Source: Flagellimonas hymeniacidonis (GTDB taxonomy: Bacteria > Bacteroidota > Bacteroidia > Flavobacteriales > Flavobacteriaceae). From it: DNA of 64,000 bases. The DNA lies in assembly GCF_008040165.1 (NCBI RefSeq), contig NZ_VRUR01000001.1:887349-951348 (forward strand), in the 5' to 3' direction. Shown one piece after another: positions 35,673 to 45,254 of the stretch (position 1 is its first letter; every line of letters begins with the position of its first letter). The translations under genes were made by a program, and so were the position numbers. The notes under the pieces are model-generated. The model did no database searches, was not told the origin of the DNA, and was given only the letters and a program-made list of their open reading frames with translations.

Positions 35673-37226
35673 CTATAAAAAAGAGACTTTTACCAATTGT
35701 TTTTTGCTGCCGCGTTTTGCATAAAAAAGCATATTGCCCGCACCTACAGTCTTAAGTGGTTTGGAAACCATTAGCGGAAGGCGGGCCTCTTGGTTATCTA
35801 TTATTTTTTCATAATCCATTACCCCGTTTTCATCCAAGGAAATCAAGAATACATTTCTGTTTCTGCTAAGTCCTTGCTTAAAAATTAGCCGCTCATTGTT
35901 AATCAACTGTGGATTTTCTGAAGCGGTGCATATAAAGAAGTAGGTTTTTCCATCTTTGCAATATGAACTGTACGAGGCATAGGCTCCATCCCCTTGGGTC
36001 ACCTCGGCCTTGTTGATGTTTCTGGCCCATTCTAAATCCCCATTGGGTTTAAGTTTAGCGCTTACAATGTCATTATGGTGAAAACGTTCAAGCCTAATGC
36101 GCTGCCCGGCTCCTGTAACCTCCATCCCATTGGTTACAAAGTACTCTTCTGCATTAAAAAAAATTTCTTCATTGGATGTTACTTCCACTCCTTTGAACAC
36201 AAGGTTTTTAATCACTTTTTCTTCATCTCTACCAAACTTATCTTCCATAAATTGCTGGGAAAATGGGTTGTATTTTTTAGTATTGATGTTCAATGAAATA
36301 GGGTTTACATCAAAATAGCCTATGCCGTTGTACCTGTTGTCTCTTCTGTCGGCATAAAATCCCGTACAGACCAGTCTGTCCTTTAAAATAATAGGAAACA
36401 ACCCTTCAGAATACTTTTCTGGATCATCAAAAGACTGTGTTTGGCTACCATTTTTGGAAACCTTTACTAACTCATATTGAAACTTGCGTTCTTCCACACG
36501 AAAACGCTTCTTTTTAAAGTAAGCCTTTCCGATGATATATACTGTTTCTAAATCTTTGGTTATGGCGATATTCTCGAAAGCGTAATTCTTTTCTTCTATT
36601 TCATGCGAAAAGTCATGCGAAAACCTTTCATTTAATGATGTGTCATATAAATGAATGATATGCTTGTTATTCTTTCCTCTCTTGTGATGTGTACTGATGA
36701 TAAAGCCTGTCTTCTCCTGATTAAAGAGAATGGCGGTTGAAAACCCTTTAGAGAAATTACGATTGTAATAGTTTTTACCCACTGGGTTTTGTACCTGTTC
36801 CGAAGCGATGGACAGCAGCTTTTGTGGTTTAAAGTTAAAGTCGATTATAGGACTTTTATGCACCCAATATTCATAATGACCACGATCGTAGTTGTAGTTT
36901 AGAAATAGTAAATTTAATTGGCCGTTCTTAAGGAATCCATCCACAAAATCAAGCCCTTTTAGCTTGTAATTAAACTCTGAAATCAATTCCAAGTCGCTAT
37001 TATAGTGCTCTATTAAATATCCTTTTGGTTTTAAAATGATTCCTTGAAAATAAGCTCTTACCAAAATATACCCTCCATTTCCATCATCGGAAATATTTAG
37101 CAGATTGGAGTAGCGATATCTATCATTGAACTTTTCGCCAAAATCATAAGAAACTGGCATTTTCTGGGCAGTCCCTACTACACCCATTAAAAGAAGGCAT
37201 AACAATACAATACGTTGTTTCATCAT
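35673..37226 (-). CDS. Exported protein of unknown function, 517 aa
   Basis: A secreted protein with a signal peptide (MMKQRIVLLCLLLMGVVGTAQ). The mature part is strand-rich and has repeated blocks of the type VYIIGKAYFKK, FKQGL-type and GDGAYASYSSYCKDGKTYFF, suggesting a beta-propeller. No metal site, catalytic motif or anchor was seen. It lies leftward just after the enoyl-CoA hydratase gene with a 24-base gap. The function is not known. Confidence 0.72.
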   Translation of the reverse strand: MMKQRIVLLCLLLMGVVGTAQKMPVSYDFGEKFNDRYRYSNLLNISDDGNGGYILVRAYFQGIILKPKGYLIEHYNSDLELISEFNYKLKGLDFVDGFLKNGQLNLLFLNYNYDRGHYEYWVHKSPIIDFNFKPQKLLSIASEQVQNPVGKNYYNRNFSKGFSTAILFNQEKTGFIISTHHKRGKNNKHIIHLYDTSLNERFSHDFSHEIEEKNYAFENIAITKDLETVYIIGKAYFKKKRFRVEERKFQYELVKVSKNGSQTQSFDDPEKYSEGLFPIILKDRLVCTGFYADRRDNRYNGIGYFDVNPISLNINTKKYNPFSQQFMEDKFGRDEEKVIKNLVFKGVEVTSNEEIFFNAEEYFVTNGMEVTGAGQRIRLERFHHNDIVSAKLKPNGDLEWARNINKAEVTQGDGAYASYSSYCKDGKTYFFICTASENPQLINNERLIFKQGLSRNRNVFLISLDENGVMDYEKIIDNQEARLPLMVSKPLKTVGAGNMLFYAKRGSKKQLVKVSFL

Positions 37227-37250
37227 AGTCCGGTTTGGTTAGACCAACGG

Positions 37251-38033
37251 TTATGATCCTGGAAAATCTGCTTTTCGTTTTTCTAAAAAGGCAGAAGTAC
37301 CTTCTTTAAAATCATTGGTGCCAAAGCAGCTACCAAAAGCGTCAATTTCTATGACATAACCATTTACATCATACTTAAAACCAGCATTTACCGCATTTAT
37401 TGCATATTTTATCGCCACTGAGGAGTTATTCGATATCCTGCTCGCTATTTTAAGACTTAAGGGTAGTAATTCTTCTTGTGGCACTACATAATTTACCAAT
37501 CCAAAACCCAACGCTTTTTCAGCATCTATCATACTTGCGGTCATAATCATCTCGATAGCTCTTCCTTTTCCAATCAATTGAGGCAAGCGCTGTGTACCTC
37601 CATAGCCAGGAATCACCCCTAGAGATACTTCTGGCAATCCCATTTTTGCATTATCACTGGCCAATCTAAAATGACATGCCATTGCAAGCTCCAGTCCTCC
37701 ACCCAACGCAAAGCCATTTATTGCAGCAATTACTGGAGTAGTCATACCCTCTACAAAATCAAAGAGCAATTTTTGTCCTTCCGCGGCCAATTCTCTCGCT
37801 TGTTTCACAGAAAAATGAGCAAATTCTGAGATATCTGCACCAGCAACAAAGGCCTTTTCCCCGCTACCTGTGATAACAATTACTTTGATACCCTGATCTT
37901 CTTCCAGTTCGTTGAAGGCGGTGTGAAGTTCTTCTATTGTTCTTTTATTAAGCGCATTCAGCTTTTTTGGTCTGTTGATTGTTATCGTGGCTATACTGTT
38001 TTCTTCTTCTATATAGATGTTTTCGTAGTTCAT
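37251..38033 (-). CDS. Enoyl-CoA hydratase/isomerase (crotonase family)
   Basis: A 260-residue crotonase-fold enzyme. The oxyanion-hole regions are VAGADISEFAHF (near 65) and INGFALGGGLELAMAC (near 105), and the catalytic glutamates lie in GGGLELAM and LPEVSLGVIPGYGGTQRL. It should hydrate enoyl-CoA thioesters in fatty acid or amino acid degradation. It is flanked by an NtrY-like kinase gene upstream on the same strand and an unknown exported protein gene downstream. Confidence 0.93.
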   Translation of the reverse strand: MNYENIYIEEENSIATITINRPKKLNALNKRTIEELHTAFNELEEDQGIKVIVITGSGEKAFVAGADISEFAHFSVKQARELAAEGQKLLFDFVEGMTTPVIAAINGFALGGGLELAMACHFRLASDNAKMGLPEVSLGVIPGYGGTQRLPQLIGKGRAIEMIMTASMIDAEKALGFGLVNYVVPQEELLPLSLKIASRISNNSSVAIKYAINAVNAGFKYDVNGYVIEIDAFGSCFGTNDFKEGTSAFLEKRKADFPGS

Positions 38034-38121
38034 TTTGAAAATATATTGCTTATTGTATTTACGTTAAAATTAAAAAACACTATCCAGTAAGCATGTGCAA
38101 TTATGCTCATTAACATTGGCT

Positions 38122-39570
38122 TTATTCCCTTGGAAATTTTACGGAAAAGACCGTTCCCTTACCTTTTTGGGAAGTAAAATCGATAGTTCCATTGTAGTTT
38201 TCCACAATATTTTTAACCATCCCCAAGCCTAGGCCCATGCCACTAGATTTAGTCGTGAATTTTGGTTCAAAGACTTTTTCTTTAAACTCATCGGCTATCC
38301 CTATACCATTATCTGCAACCATAATCTTAACTGTTTCATCTTGGGCAGCTACCGTAACCAAGATTCTTGGTGATTCTACATCTGGTACTGCTTGGATAGC
38401 ATTTTTAACCAAATTAGTTACTACTCTTATCAATTGGGTACGGTCTAGCTTGGCTATCACTTCTTTTTCATCTGAAATGAAATGAATATAATCCTCATTA
38501 AAAATTTCCAGGGCCAACTTTACAATTTTCACCACATTCAAGGTCTCATTTTGTTGGGCGGGCATATCAGCAAAGTTTGAAAATGCAGAAGCAATATTGC
38601 TCATCGTATCTATTTGCTGAATCAAGGTCTTTGAAAACTCTTTAACTTTTGTCTCCGCTTTTGGGTCCTCCAGATTAAATTTTCTTTCGAAACTTTGAAC
38701 AGTAAGTCTTAGCGGAGTTAAGGGGTTTTTTATTTCATGGGCTACTTGTTTTGCCATTTCTCTCCAAGCCTGTTCTCTTTCGCTTCGGGCCAATTTTACT
38801 GCGCTTTCTTCCAATTCATCAATCATACTATTGTACGAGTCAATCAATTTTCCAATTTCTTCACTAGGATCTTCTATATGGATTTTTTCATTGCGCTTAG
38901 TTAAAACTGTCTGACCCATTTTATCTGAAATGGTTTGCAATGAACGGGTGATGTATTTTGAAATGAAATACGCCAGGATAATTGCTGAAAGTAACATTAA
39001 CAAATAAACACCCCCCAACCTAAACAAAAACTCTCTCAATTCCATGTTGTTAAAGGAATTATCTTCAAAGTAAGGCAGGTTCATTATACCAATTGGTTTA
39101 AATTGTAAATCATTGATATACACATAAGAAGCCTGGTAATTATCTCCAGCTACTGCCTTTTCTTCAACATAACGCTTATTTGGGCTTTCCAATAAATTAT
39201 TTAAAACTTCTGCATCCAAACAGTTGGAAATGGAGTCTGCCTCAAAGCTGGGGCGTGAACTTTTTACCAACGTTCCTTCTAAATCATAAATATTAAAATT
39301 GACATTTTGAACATCGGCTATCTTATAAATTTCATCATTAAAAATAAATTCTAAATTATCAGGTGTAGTAGGGAATGTAGTTTCCTTTAAGACATAAGAA
39401 ATACTCTGAAGAATCTGCTCTTCTTTTCTTTCCAATCTGTTTTCGTGATAGTCATTGCTTTGTTCTCGATATTGATAAATGGTAACAGCCGCAATTAACA
39501 CTGAAGCAATTACCACCAATAGAATCATAGCGATGAAAATGCGGGAACGAAGGGAGAGTTTTTTAAACAA
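38122..39570 (-). CDS. NtrY-like sensor histidine kinase
   Basis: A 482-residue membrane kinase: a first transmembrane helix near 12-32, an extracytoplasmic sensor region, a second helix near 188-210, a HAMP linker and HisKA and HATPase domains. The phospho-acceptor is His278 in VAHEIKNPLTPLRL, and the ATP-binding part has NLVKNAIQAV, VADNGIGIADEF and SSGMGLGLGMVKNI. No response regulator gene is next to it, so it is an orphan here. It is transcribed leftward between a HemJ-like gene and the crotonase gene. Confidence 0.92.
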   Translation of the reverse strand: MFKKLSLRSRIFIAMILLVVIASVLIAAVTIYQYREQSNDYHENRLERKEEQILQSISYVLKETTFPTTPDNLEFIFNDEIYKIADVQNVNFNIYDLEGTLVKSSRPSFEADSISNCLDAEVLNNLLESPNKRYVEEKAVAGDNYQASYVYINDLQFKPIGIMNLPYFEDNSFNNMELREFLFRLGGVYLLMLLSAIILAYFISKYITRSLQTISDKMGQTVLTKRNEKIHIEDPSEEIGKLIDSYNSMIDELEESAVKLARSEREQAWREMAKQVAHEIKNPLTPLRLTVQSFERKFNLEDPKAETKVKEFSKTLIQQIDTMSNIASAFSNFADMPAQQNETLNVVKIVKLALEIFNEDYIHFISDEKEVIAKLDRTQLIRVVTNLVKNAIQAVPDVESPRILVTVAAQDETVKIMVADNGIGIADEFKEKVFEPKFTTKSSGMGLGLGMVKNIVENYNGTIDFTSQKGKGTVFSVKFPRE

Positions 39571-39663
39571 TCTTGAGCTGGTTTGGGATTAAAGTTAGCA
39601 ATAATCAGACCAACTTATATGCAGGTCCAAGTGTCAATCTTAAAAAGAAAGAAGTGAATTTTG

Positions 39664-40212
39664 TTAGGCGTTTGGGTTTTTATCCCTAATCCTCTTATAC
39701 AATCGAATACCGAGCATCAATAAAATAGCTAAGACAAAAATTCCAACGACACCGTATATCCAATTGAAGGCATTTTTTAAAACTACCAAGAATACAATGG
39801 CAAAGAGTACAAGAGTAGCCACTTCATTCCAAATACGCATAAAACGAGACGTATATTTGACCTCATCCCGCTGCAATTGTTTGAAAATCTGATGACATTT
39901 TAAGTGATAAAAACAAAGTAATGCCACAAAGCCGAGCTTAACCTGCATCCAAGGCTGCTGCAACCATGCAGGCATCAGTATTAATAGCCATATTGCAAAA
40001 ACTGTGCATAGCACTGCAGATGGCCAAGTAATAATGTACCACAATCGCTTGGTCATTAACTTTAACTGTGTGGAAAGAATCTCTTTTTCTGGGGAGGGTT
40101 TCTGCCAGGCTTCAATATGATAAATAAACAGGCGTGGAATGTAAAACAAACCTGCAAACCATGTCACCACAAAAATAAGATGAAGTGATTTTATATAAGG
40201 GTAAAGTTCCAC
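39664..40212 (-). CDS. CopD/HemJ family membrane protein
   Basis: A 182-residue protein with about four or five transmembrane segments and the opening LYPYIKSLHLIFVVTWFAGLFYIPRLF, of which the HLIFVVTWFAGLFYIPRL part is diagnostic. The family includes HemJ, an oxygen-dependent protoporphyrinogen IX oxidase that binds haem. A haem role fits the many hem genes nearby (hemH, hemA, hemC, hemD, hemE), but this gene is about 17 kb away from the nearest. The alternative is a plain CopD-like protein of unknown role. Confidence 0.85.
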   Translation of the reverse strand: MELYPYIKSLHLIFVVTWFAGLFYIPRLFIYHIEAWQKPSPEKEILSTQLKLMTKRLWYIITWPSAVLCTVFAIWLLILMPAWLQQPWMQVKLGFVALLCFYHLKCHQIFKQLQRDEVKYTSRFMRIWNEVATLVLFAIVFLVVLKNAFNWIYGVVGIFVLAILLMLGIRLYKRIRDKNPNA

Positions 40213-40296
40213 TTTTGGTGATGTACATTTAGTAATGGGTTAAAGGTAATGCGTACTTTTTAAACAGCTCTACCCTTAACCCAAAACTTACTTTCT

Positions 40297-43200
40297 TTAT
40301 TCCTCAACAAACAAATAGTTTAATTTCAAACTATTGAACGAAGCATTAAATTCTTTCATTTCCTTGTCCACAAGGGTATCAAAAGTTGCCAATTGCGATT
40401 TTATTTTAGAAGACAGTTCATTCTTAACGGCAATATCCTGCTCCGTTGGTGGAAAATCATCAATCGAAACCAAACTGTTTAAATGGCCCAATTTATTTGT
40501 AAGACGAATTGGGAAGTTTAATGGGTCTTGGTTACTTCGGTTTTTTGTTTGATAAAGTGCCTTCTCAATCTTTCCAAAGTTCTCTTTCATTTCCTTTGCT
40601 TTTTCAACCAAGTCTTTGGTTTGCTCATTATCCTTATACTGCATAGAAAAAGCTTCCAATTGCTTATTGATCTTTCGGATTTTTTTGATGGATTGATGTG
40701 CTCTATCAATAGTTTCATTAATGTCCGAAATGAAATCATATTGCTTTTGCATATCAGCAACAGAAACCTCTGCTCTAGGGTCTGCCAAAATCTTAAAATC
40801 TTGAGATTGTGATGTTCCATTTACATTTAAATGCGCTTTGTATGAACCAGGAACTGCTTTGGCCCCACTAAAATTGGCCCACCAAAAAATCATCCCTTCC
40901 AATTTTTTTGCCCCTTTACCTCGGGTGTCCCAAACATGGGTGTTTCCTCCTTTTTTAATCTTAAGCTTTTTATCCTTTTCTTTTGCGAAAGTGCTATAGT
41001 TTGCCAAAGTATCACCATTCATGGTAGTATAGGTGAGACTGATACTGTCTTTTTCAGACATATCTTTTAGGTAAAAATGTGTAACCACACCGTTAGGATG
41101 ATTTTGTCCTTCAGTTTTTGAAGGTTTCTTTGCTGCTGTTCCTTTGGTACGATAACTATCTTTAGGTTTGTACAACATGGTTGTAGCGCTTTTAGCAGAT
41201 GTATTCAATTGATGAAGCACCGTAAGGTCATCTATCATCCAAATACTACGCCCCTGAGTAGCAACGACTAAGTTATTGTCTTTTATGGTCATATCGGTTA
41301 TGGGAACTATCGGCAAATTCAATTGGAATTTCTCCCATTTTTGTCCGTCATTAAAAGAAATGTACATCCCGGTTTCCGTGCCTGCATACAAAAGTCCCTT
41401 TCTTTTTGGATCTTCCCTGAGTACTCTGGTGAAGTGCTCATTATTTATACCGTTTGTTATTTTACTCCATGTTTTCCCATAATCAGTGGTTTTATAGAGG
41501 TAAGGTCTAAAATCACCAAGCTTGTATCGTGTAGCCGCCACATAACAAGTGCCTTCATCAAAAGCCGAAGGTTCAATGCTGTTGACCATACTCCATTCTG
41601 GCATATTGGGCGGGGTAATATTCTCCCAATTCTGGCCGCCATCCTTTGTAATATGAATTAATCCATCATCACTTCCAACCCAAAGCAATCCTTCTTTTAA
41701 AGGGCTTTCATTGGCAGCAAAAATGGTACAATAGTATTCAACACTTGTATTATCCTGTGTAATTGGACCACCGCTAGAAACTAATTTCGTAGGGTCATTT
41801 CTTGTAAGATCATCACTTAACAATTCCCAACTTTGCCCTTCATTAGTGCTCATATGCACATGGTTAGAGAATGTATAGAGTTTTTTGGGATTATGCTTAC
41901 TGAAAATAATAGGGAAATTCCATTGAAAACGGTATTTCATACCTTCAGCACCATGACCCATTGGGTTATCTGGCCAAACATTGATTCCTCTTACGGTATT
42001 GTTTTTATGATTCACCCGTGTAAGAAATCCATCATAACTACCACCGTAAACAATATCATTGTTTAATGGATCAACTGCAATATGGGCAGATTCACCACCA
42101 GCAGTTGGTTCCCAATCGTCCTCCCCAATGGAGCCATCATCACTACGGTGATTGATTCTAATCGTTGAATTATCTTGCTGTGCCACATAAATACGATACG
42201 GAAAGGCATTATCCGTAGTCACTCTATAAAATTGGGCCGTTGGTTGGTTATAGTAGGTGCTCCAGGTTTCTCCACCATCATAACTTACCTGTGCGCCACC
42301 ATCATCACCAATAATCATTCGCTTGGAGTTTTCTGGAGAAATCCACAGATCGTGGTGATCCCCATGAGGTGCATTAAAGGTATTGAAGGTCTTACCACCA
42401 TCGGTAGATTTATGATATCTTACATTCATCACATAAACCACATCTTCATCCTCCGTATCGGCATAAACACGGGTGTAATACCATGCTCTTTGTCTTAATT
42501 TACGTTCACTATTGACCTGCATCCATTTTTTTCCACCATCTTCAGAACGATACAACCCGCCTTTTTCCTTATTCTCCACTATGGCCCAAACCCTATCGCT
42601 ATTTTTTGGAGAAACAGTGACTCCTATAATTCCAAGGGTATCCTTTGGGAATCCTTCATTTTTAGAAATCTCTGTCCAAGTTTCACCGCTATCGGTACTT
42701 TTCCAAAGTGCAGACCCATCTCCACCGCTACTCAGGCTATATGGTGTTCTTTTTGCGCGCCAGGTTGAAGCATATAGAATTCTTGGATTGTTTGGATCAA
42801 AAGTCAAATCCACAGCTCCCGACTGATCATTTACAAATAATACCTGTCTCCAAGTTTTTCCACCATCTGTACTTTTATATACCCCACGTTCTTTGGTTGG
42901 TTTGTATATATTACCAAGAACAGCCGCATAAACCGTATTGTAATCCGTTGGGTGAATTCGGATTCTAGGAACGTGCCTACTTTTTTCCAATCCAGCTTTT
43001 TTCCAAGTTTTCCCGGCATCTTCTGTTTTCCAGATACCATAGCCACTGGACACATTTCCGCGAAGTGTTTTTTCGCCACCACCAACATAAATGACATTTG
43101 GATCACTTTTGGCCACTTCCACAGAACCTATACTTCCACCAAAATAACCATCAGAAATGTTTTCCCAGCTACGTCCACCATTTAATGTTTTCCACACGCC

Positions 43201-43434
43201 ACCACCCGTAGCGCCAAAATAAAATAGGTTAGGTTCTCCAGGAACTCCAGTTACGGCAGCAGAACGCCCACCGCGAAATGGCCCTACCAAACGATACTCC
43301 AAACTAGAGTACAGTTCTTCCGGGTATTCTGGTGCTGTTTGCGTTGATTTATTACGTCTTTGTGCTTCTGCTGAAAGGATAAAAAAGCAAAATGCCAGCA
43401 AGAACAGGCCGGCTTTGGAAAGCTGTTGTTTCAT
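40297..43434 (-). CDS. Large exported BNR/sortilin-type beta-propeller protein
   Basis: A 1045-residue secreted protein with a signal peptide (LLAFCFFILSAEAQ). Most of the sequence is a run of BNR/Asp-box repeats such as SxDGGKTW, for example STDGGKTWRQ, SEDGGKKWMQ and SYDGGETWST, giving two seven- to ten-bladed VPS10/sortilin-like propellers. The C-terminal part (about 770-1045) is not a repeat and contains a long coiled stretch. Relatives are annotated as glycosyl hydrolases or sialidase-like proteins, but catalytic residues were not identified. The gene is alone on its strand. Confidence 0.88.
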   Translation of the reverse strand: MKQQLSKAGLFLLAFCFFILSAEAQRRNKSTQTAPEYPEELYSSLEYRLVGPFRGGRSAAVTGVPGEPNLFYFGATGGGVWKTLNGGRSWENISDGYFGGSIGSVEVAKSDPNVIYVGGGEKTLRGNVSSGYGIWKTEDAGKTWKKAGLEKSRHVPRIRIHPTDYNTVYAAVLGNIYKPTKERGVYKSTDGGKTWRQVLFVNDQSGAVDLTFDPNNPRILYASTWRAKRTPYSLSSGGDGSALWKSTDSGETWTEISKNEGFPKDTLGIIGVTVSPKNSDRVWAIVENKEKGGLYRSEDGGKKWMQVNSERKLRQRAWYYTRVYADTEDEDVVYVMNVRYHKSTDGGKTFNTFNAPHGDHHDLWISPENSKRMIIGDDGGAQVSYDGGETWSTYYNQPTAQFYRVTTDNAFPYRIYVAQQDNSTIRINHRSDDGSIGEDDWEPTAGGESAHIAVDPLNNDIVYGGSYDGFLTRVNHKNNTVRGINVWPDNPMGHGAEGMKYRFQWNFPIIFSKHNPKKLYTFSNHVHMSTNEGQSWELLSDDLTRNDPTKLVSSGGPITQDNTSVEYYCTIFAANESPLKEGLLWVGSDDGLIHITKDGGQNWENITPPNMPEWSMVNSIEPSAFDEGTCYVAATRYKLGDFRPYLYKTTDYGKTWSKITNGINNEHFTRVLREDPKRKGLLYAGTETGMYISFNDGQKWEKFQLNLPIVPITDMTIKDNNLVVATQGRSIWMIDDLTVLHQLNTSAKSATTMLYKPKDSYRTKGTAAKKPSKTEGQNHPNGVVTHFYLKDMSEKDSISLTYTTMNGDTLANYSTFAKEKDKKLKIKKGGNTHVWDTRGKGAKKLEGMIFWWANFSGAKAVPGSYKAHLNVNGTSQSQDFKILADPRAEVSVADMQKQYDFISDINETIDRAHQSIKKIRKINKQLEAFSMQYKDNEQTKDLVEKAKEMKENFGKIEKALYQTKNRSNQDPLNFPIRLTNKLGHLNSLVSIDDFPPTEQDIAVKNELSSKIKSQLATFDTLVDKEMKEFNASFNSLKLNYLFVEE

Positions 43435-43524
43435 TTTATTTTATGTTGAATTAGTCGGTATTAAATGTAGGAAAAAAGGAGGAATGATTTCGACTTATAT
43501 TTCAAAATTGGTACTTTGGCTTTT

Positions 43525-44652
43525 ATGAGAAATAGGTCGTTTTTATCAATCTTGTTTTTGACTTTGTTTTTTTCCCTTTCCGCACAGGAAAAACGCCTTC
43601 GGGATTACGGAATTGAAATCGGCGTAGTTAAGACAGGTCTCTTAAATGCTATTACGGATGTTCCTGGGGTAATGGTGGGGCACCAAACCTTGATTAAAGG
43701 CGATAGTATTCGCACTGGTGTAACTGCCATTATACCGCATAGTGGTAATTTGTTCCAACAAAAAGTCCCTGCCGCCATCTATCTGGGGAACGGTTTCGGG
43801 AAACTTGCCGGATATTCCCAAGTAAAAGAACTCGGCAATTTAGAAACACCTATTGTTTTAACCAATACCTTAAGTGTGGCTACAGGAGTGAACGCTTTAG
43901 TAAGTCATACCTTATTACTTCCTGAAAATGAAAAAGTCCGTTCCGTAAATGCCGTTGTGGGTGAAACAAATGATGGTTATCTCAATGACATCCGCGGTCG
44001 CCATGTTACCGAAAAAGATATCTTACAAGCCATTAAAAATGCAAAACCTGGAAAAGTCGAAGAAGGTAATGTTGGGGCTGGAACGGGCACCATTTGCTTT
44101 GGCTTTAAAGGAGGTATTGGAACCTCGTCTAGAGTAGTGCCAAAGAACGCTGGTGGATATACGGTAGGAGTTTTAGCGCAAACCAACTTTGGGGGAATGC
44201 TAAAAATAGCTAGTGTGGATGTTGGAAAACAAATGGGACACTATTCTGATAATTTTAAATACGCTACAGATGGTTCCTGCATGATGGTGGTCTTTACAAA
44301 TGCTCCTTTAGATTCTCGAAATTTGGAACGCTTGGCAAAACGAGCTATGTTGGGTCTTGCAAGAACAGGCGGAATTGCCAGTAATGGCAGTGGGGACTAT
44401 GTAATTGCGGTCTCAACAGCCAAAGAGTGTAGAATTCCATATAACAGTGACAATGCCGTACAAACTCTACCAAGCTTGCGAAACTCAGCAATGACACCTT
44501 TGTTTTTAGCGACTATTGAAGCCACGGAAGAAGCCATTTTAAATTCCCTTTTTGCCGCACAAACCATGACAGGCAGAAACGGACATGAAATAAAAGCACT
44601 TCCCAAAAAACAGGTGTTGGAAATGCTAAAGGCAGCGGGTAAAATTCGATAA
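43525..44652 (+). CDS. P1 family peptidase (DmpA-type, autoprocessing)
   Basis: A 375-residue exported protein starting MRNRSFLSILFLTLFFSLSAQ; a longer frame with a TTG start was not used. It matches the L-aminopeptidase/D-esterase DmpA family: GLLNAITDVPGVMVGHQT near the start, and NALVSHTL, VGAGTGTICFG and SNGSGDYVIAVST further on. The nucleophile exposed by self-cleavage is probably Ser251 in TDGSCMMV, before TNAPLD. It should release N-terminal residues from peptides in the periplasm. It is divergent from the large BNR-repeat gene. Confidence 0.92.
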   Translation: MRNRSFLSILFLTLFFSLSAQEKRLRDYGIEIGVVKTGLLNAITDVPGVMVGHQTLIKGDSIRTGVTAIIPHSGNLFQQKVPAAIYLGNGFGKLAGYSQVKELGNLETPIVLTNTLSVATGVNALVSHTLLLPENEKVRSVNAVVGETNDGYLNDIRGRHVTEKDILQAIKNAKPGKVEEGNVGAGTGTICFGFKGGIGTSSRVVPKNAGGYTVGVLAQTNFGGMLKIASVDVGKQMGHYSDNFKYATDGSCMMVVFTNAPLDSRNLERLAKRAMLGLARTGGIASNGSGDYVIAVSTAKECRIPYNSDNAVQTLPSLRNSAMTPLFLATIEATEEAILNSLFAAQTMTGRNGHEIKALPKKQVLEMLKAAGKIR

Positions 44653-44713
44653 ACAATATCCTGCTGTTTTCACCTATTCTTTTTATAGCTTTAGTGAATT
44701 AAACCACGTTATT

Positions 44714-45154
44714 ATGAAAGGACTGTTCTACTTATTTTTTCTTGCCTCATTTTTCTCATTCTCGCAATCATCAACTACGGTTGATGATAAAGCTTCCATT
44801 CTTGAAGTATTGGCAATCCAAGAAAAAGCTTGGAACAATTTTGATATTGAACTTTTTATGGAGACTTATTGGAAATCTGATGACCTCATTTTTTATGGGA
44901 GCTCTGGTGTAACTAAAGGATGGCAAAATACTTTGGAGCGATATAAAAAAAGCTATCCGACTAAGGAACATTTTGGTCAACTCCGTTTGACTAGTAATGA
45001 AATTTCAAAAATTAATGCCGGGGTGTATTCCGTCTTTGGGGAATACCACCTTACCCGAACTGTAGGCGACACCCAAGGCATTTTCATGCTTGTACTTAAA
45101 AACATTGATGGGGCTTGGAAGATAATTGCCGATACCTCTTGTAAAACTGACTAG
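44714..45154 (+). CDS. Exported NTF2-like protein (DUF4440 type)
   Basis: A 146-residue protein with a signal peptide ending at about residue 19 (FFSFSQ-SST). The mature domain has the NTF2/SnoaL fold signature VLAIQEKAWNNFDIELFMETYW followed by strand-rich repeats ending in GAWKIIADTS. The family binds small hydrophobic ligands or serves as a structural unit; no catalytic residue is evident. It follows the P1 peptidase gene by about 60 bases. Two further NTF2-like genes occur at 49.0 and 55.4 kb. Confidence 0.82.
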   Translation: MKGLFYLFFLASFFSFSQSSTTVDDKASILEVLAIQEKAWNNFDIELFMETYWKSDDLIFYGSSGVTKGWQNTLERYKKSYPTKEHFGQLRLTSNEISKINAGVYSVFGEYHLTRTVGDTQGIFMLVLKNIDGAWKIIADTSCKTD

Positions 45155-45254
45155 CGATACCCTTTGTAACATTCCACATAATTTTAATACCAATAAAGCG
45201 GTAAAGGAATCTTCCTTTTTATTAGTTTTAGAACATTAACAAAAACACATTACC

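Noticed and set aside
38122..39570. Two-component partner for the NtrY-like kinase
   Set aside because: Adjacent genes encode a crotonase and a HemJ-like protein; no response regulator lies nearby.
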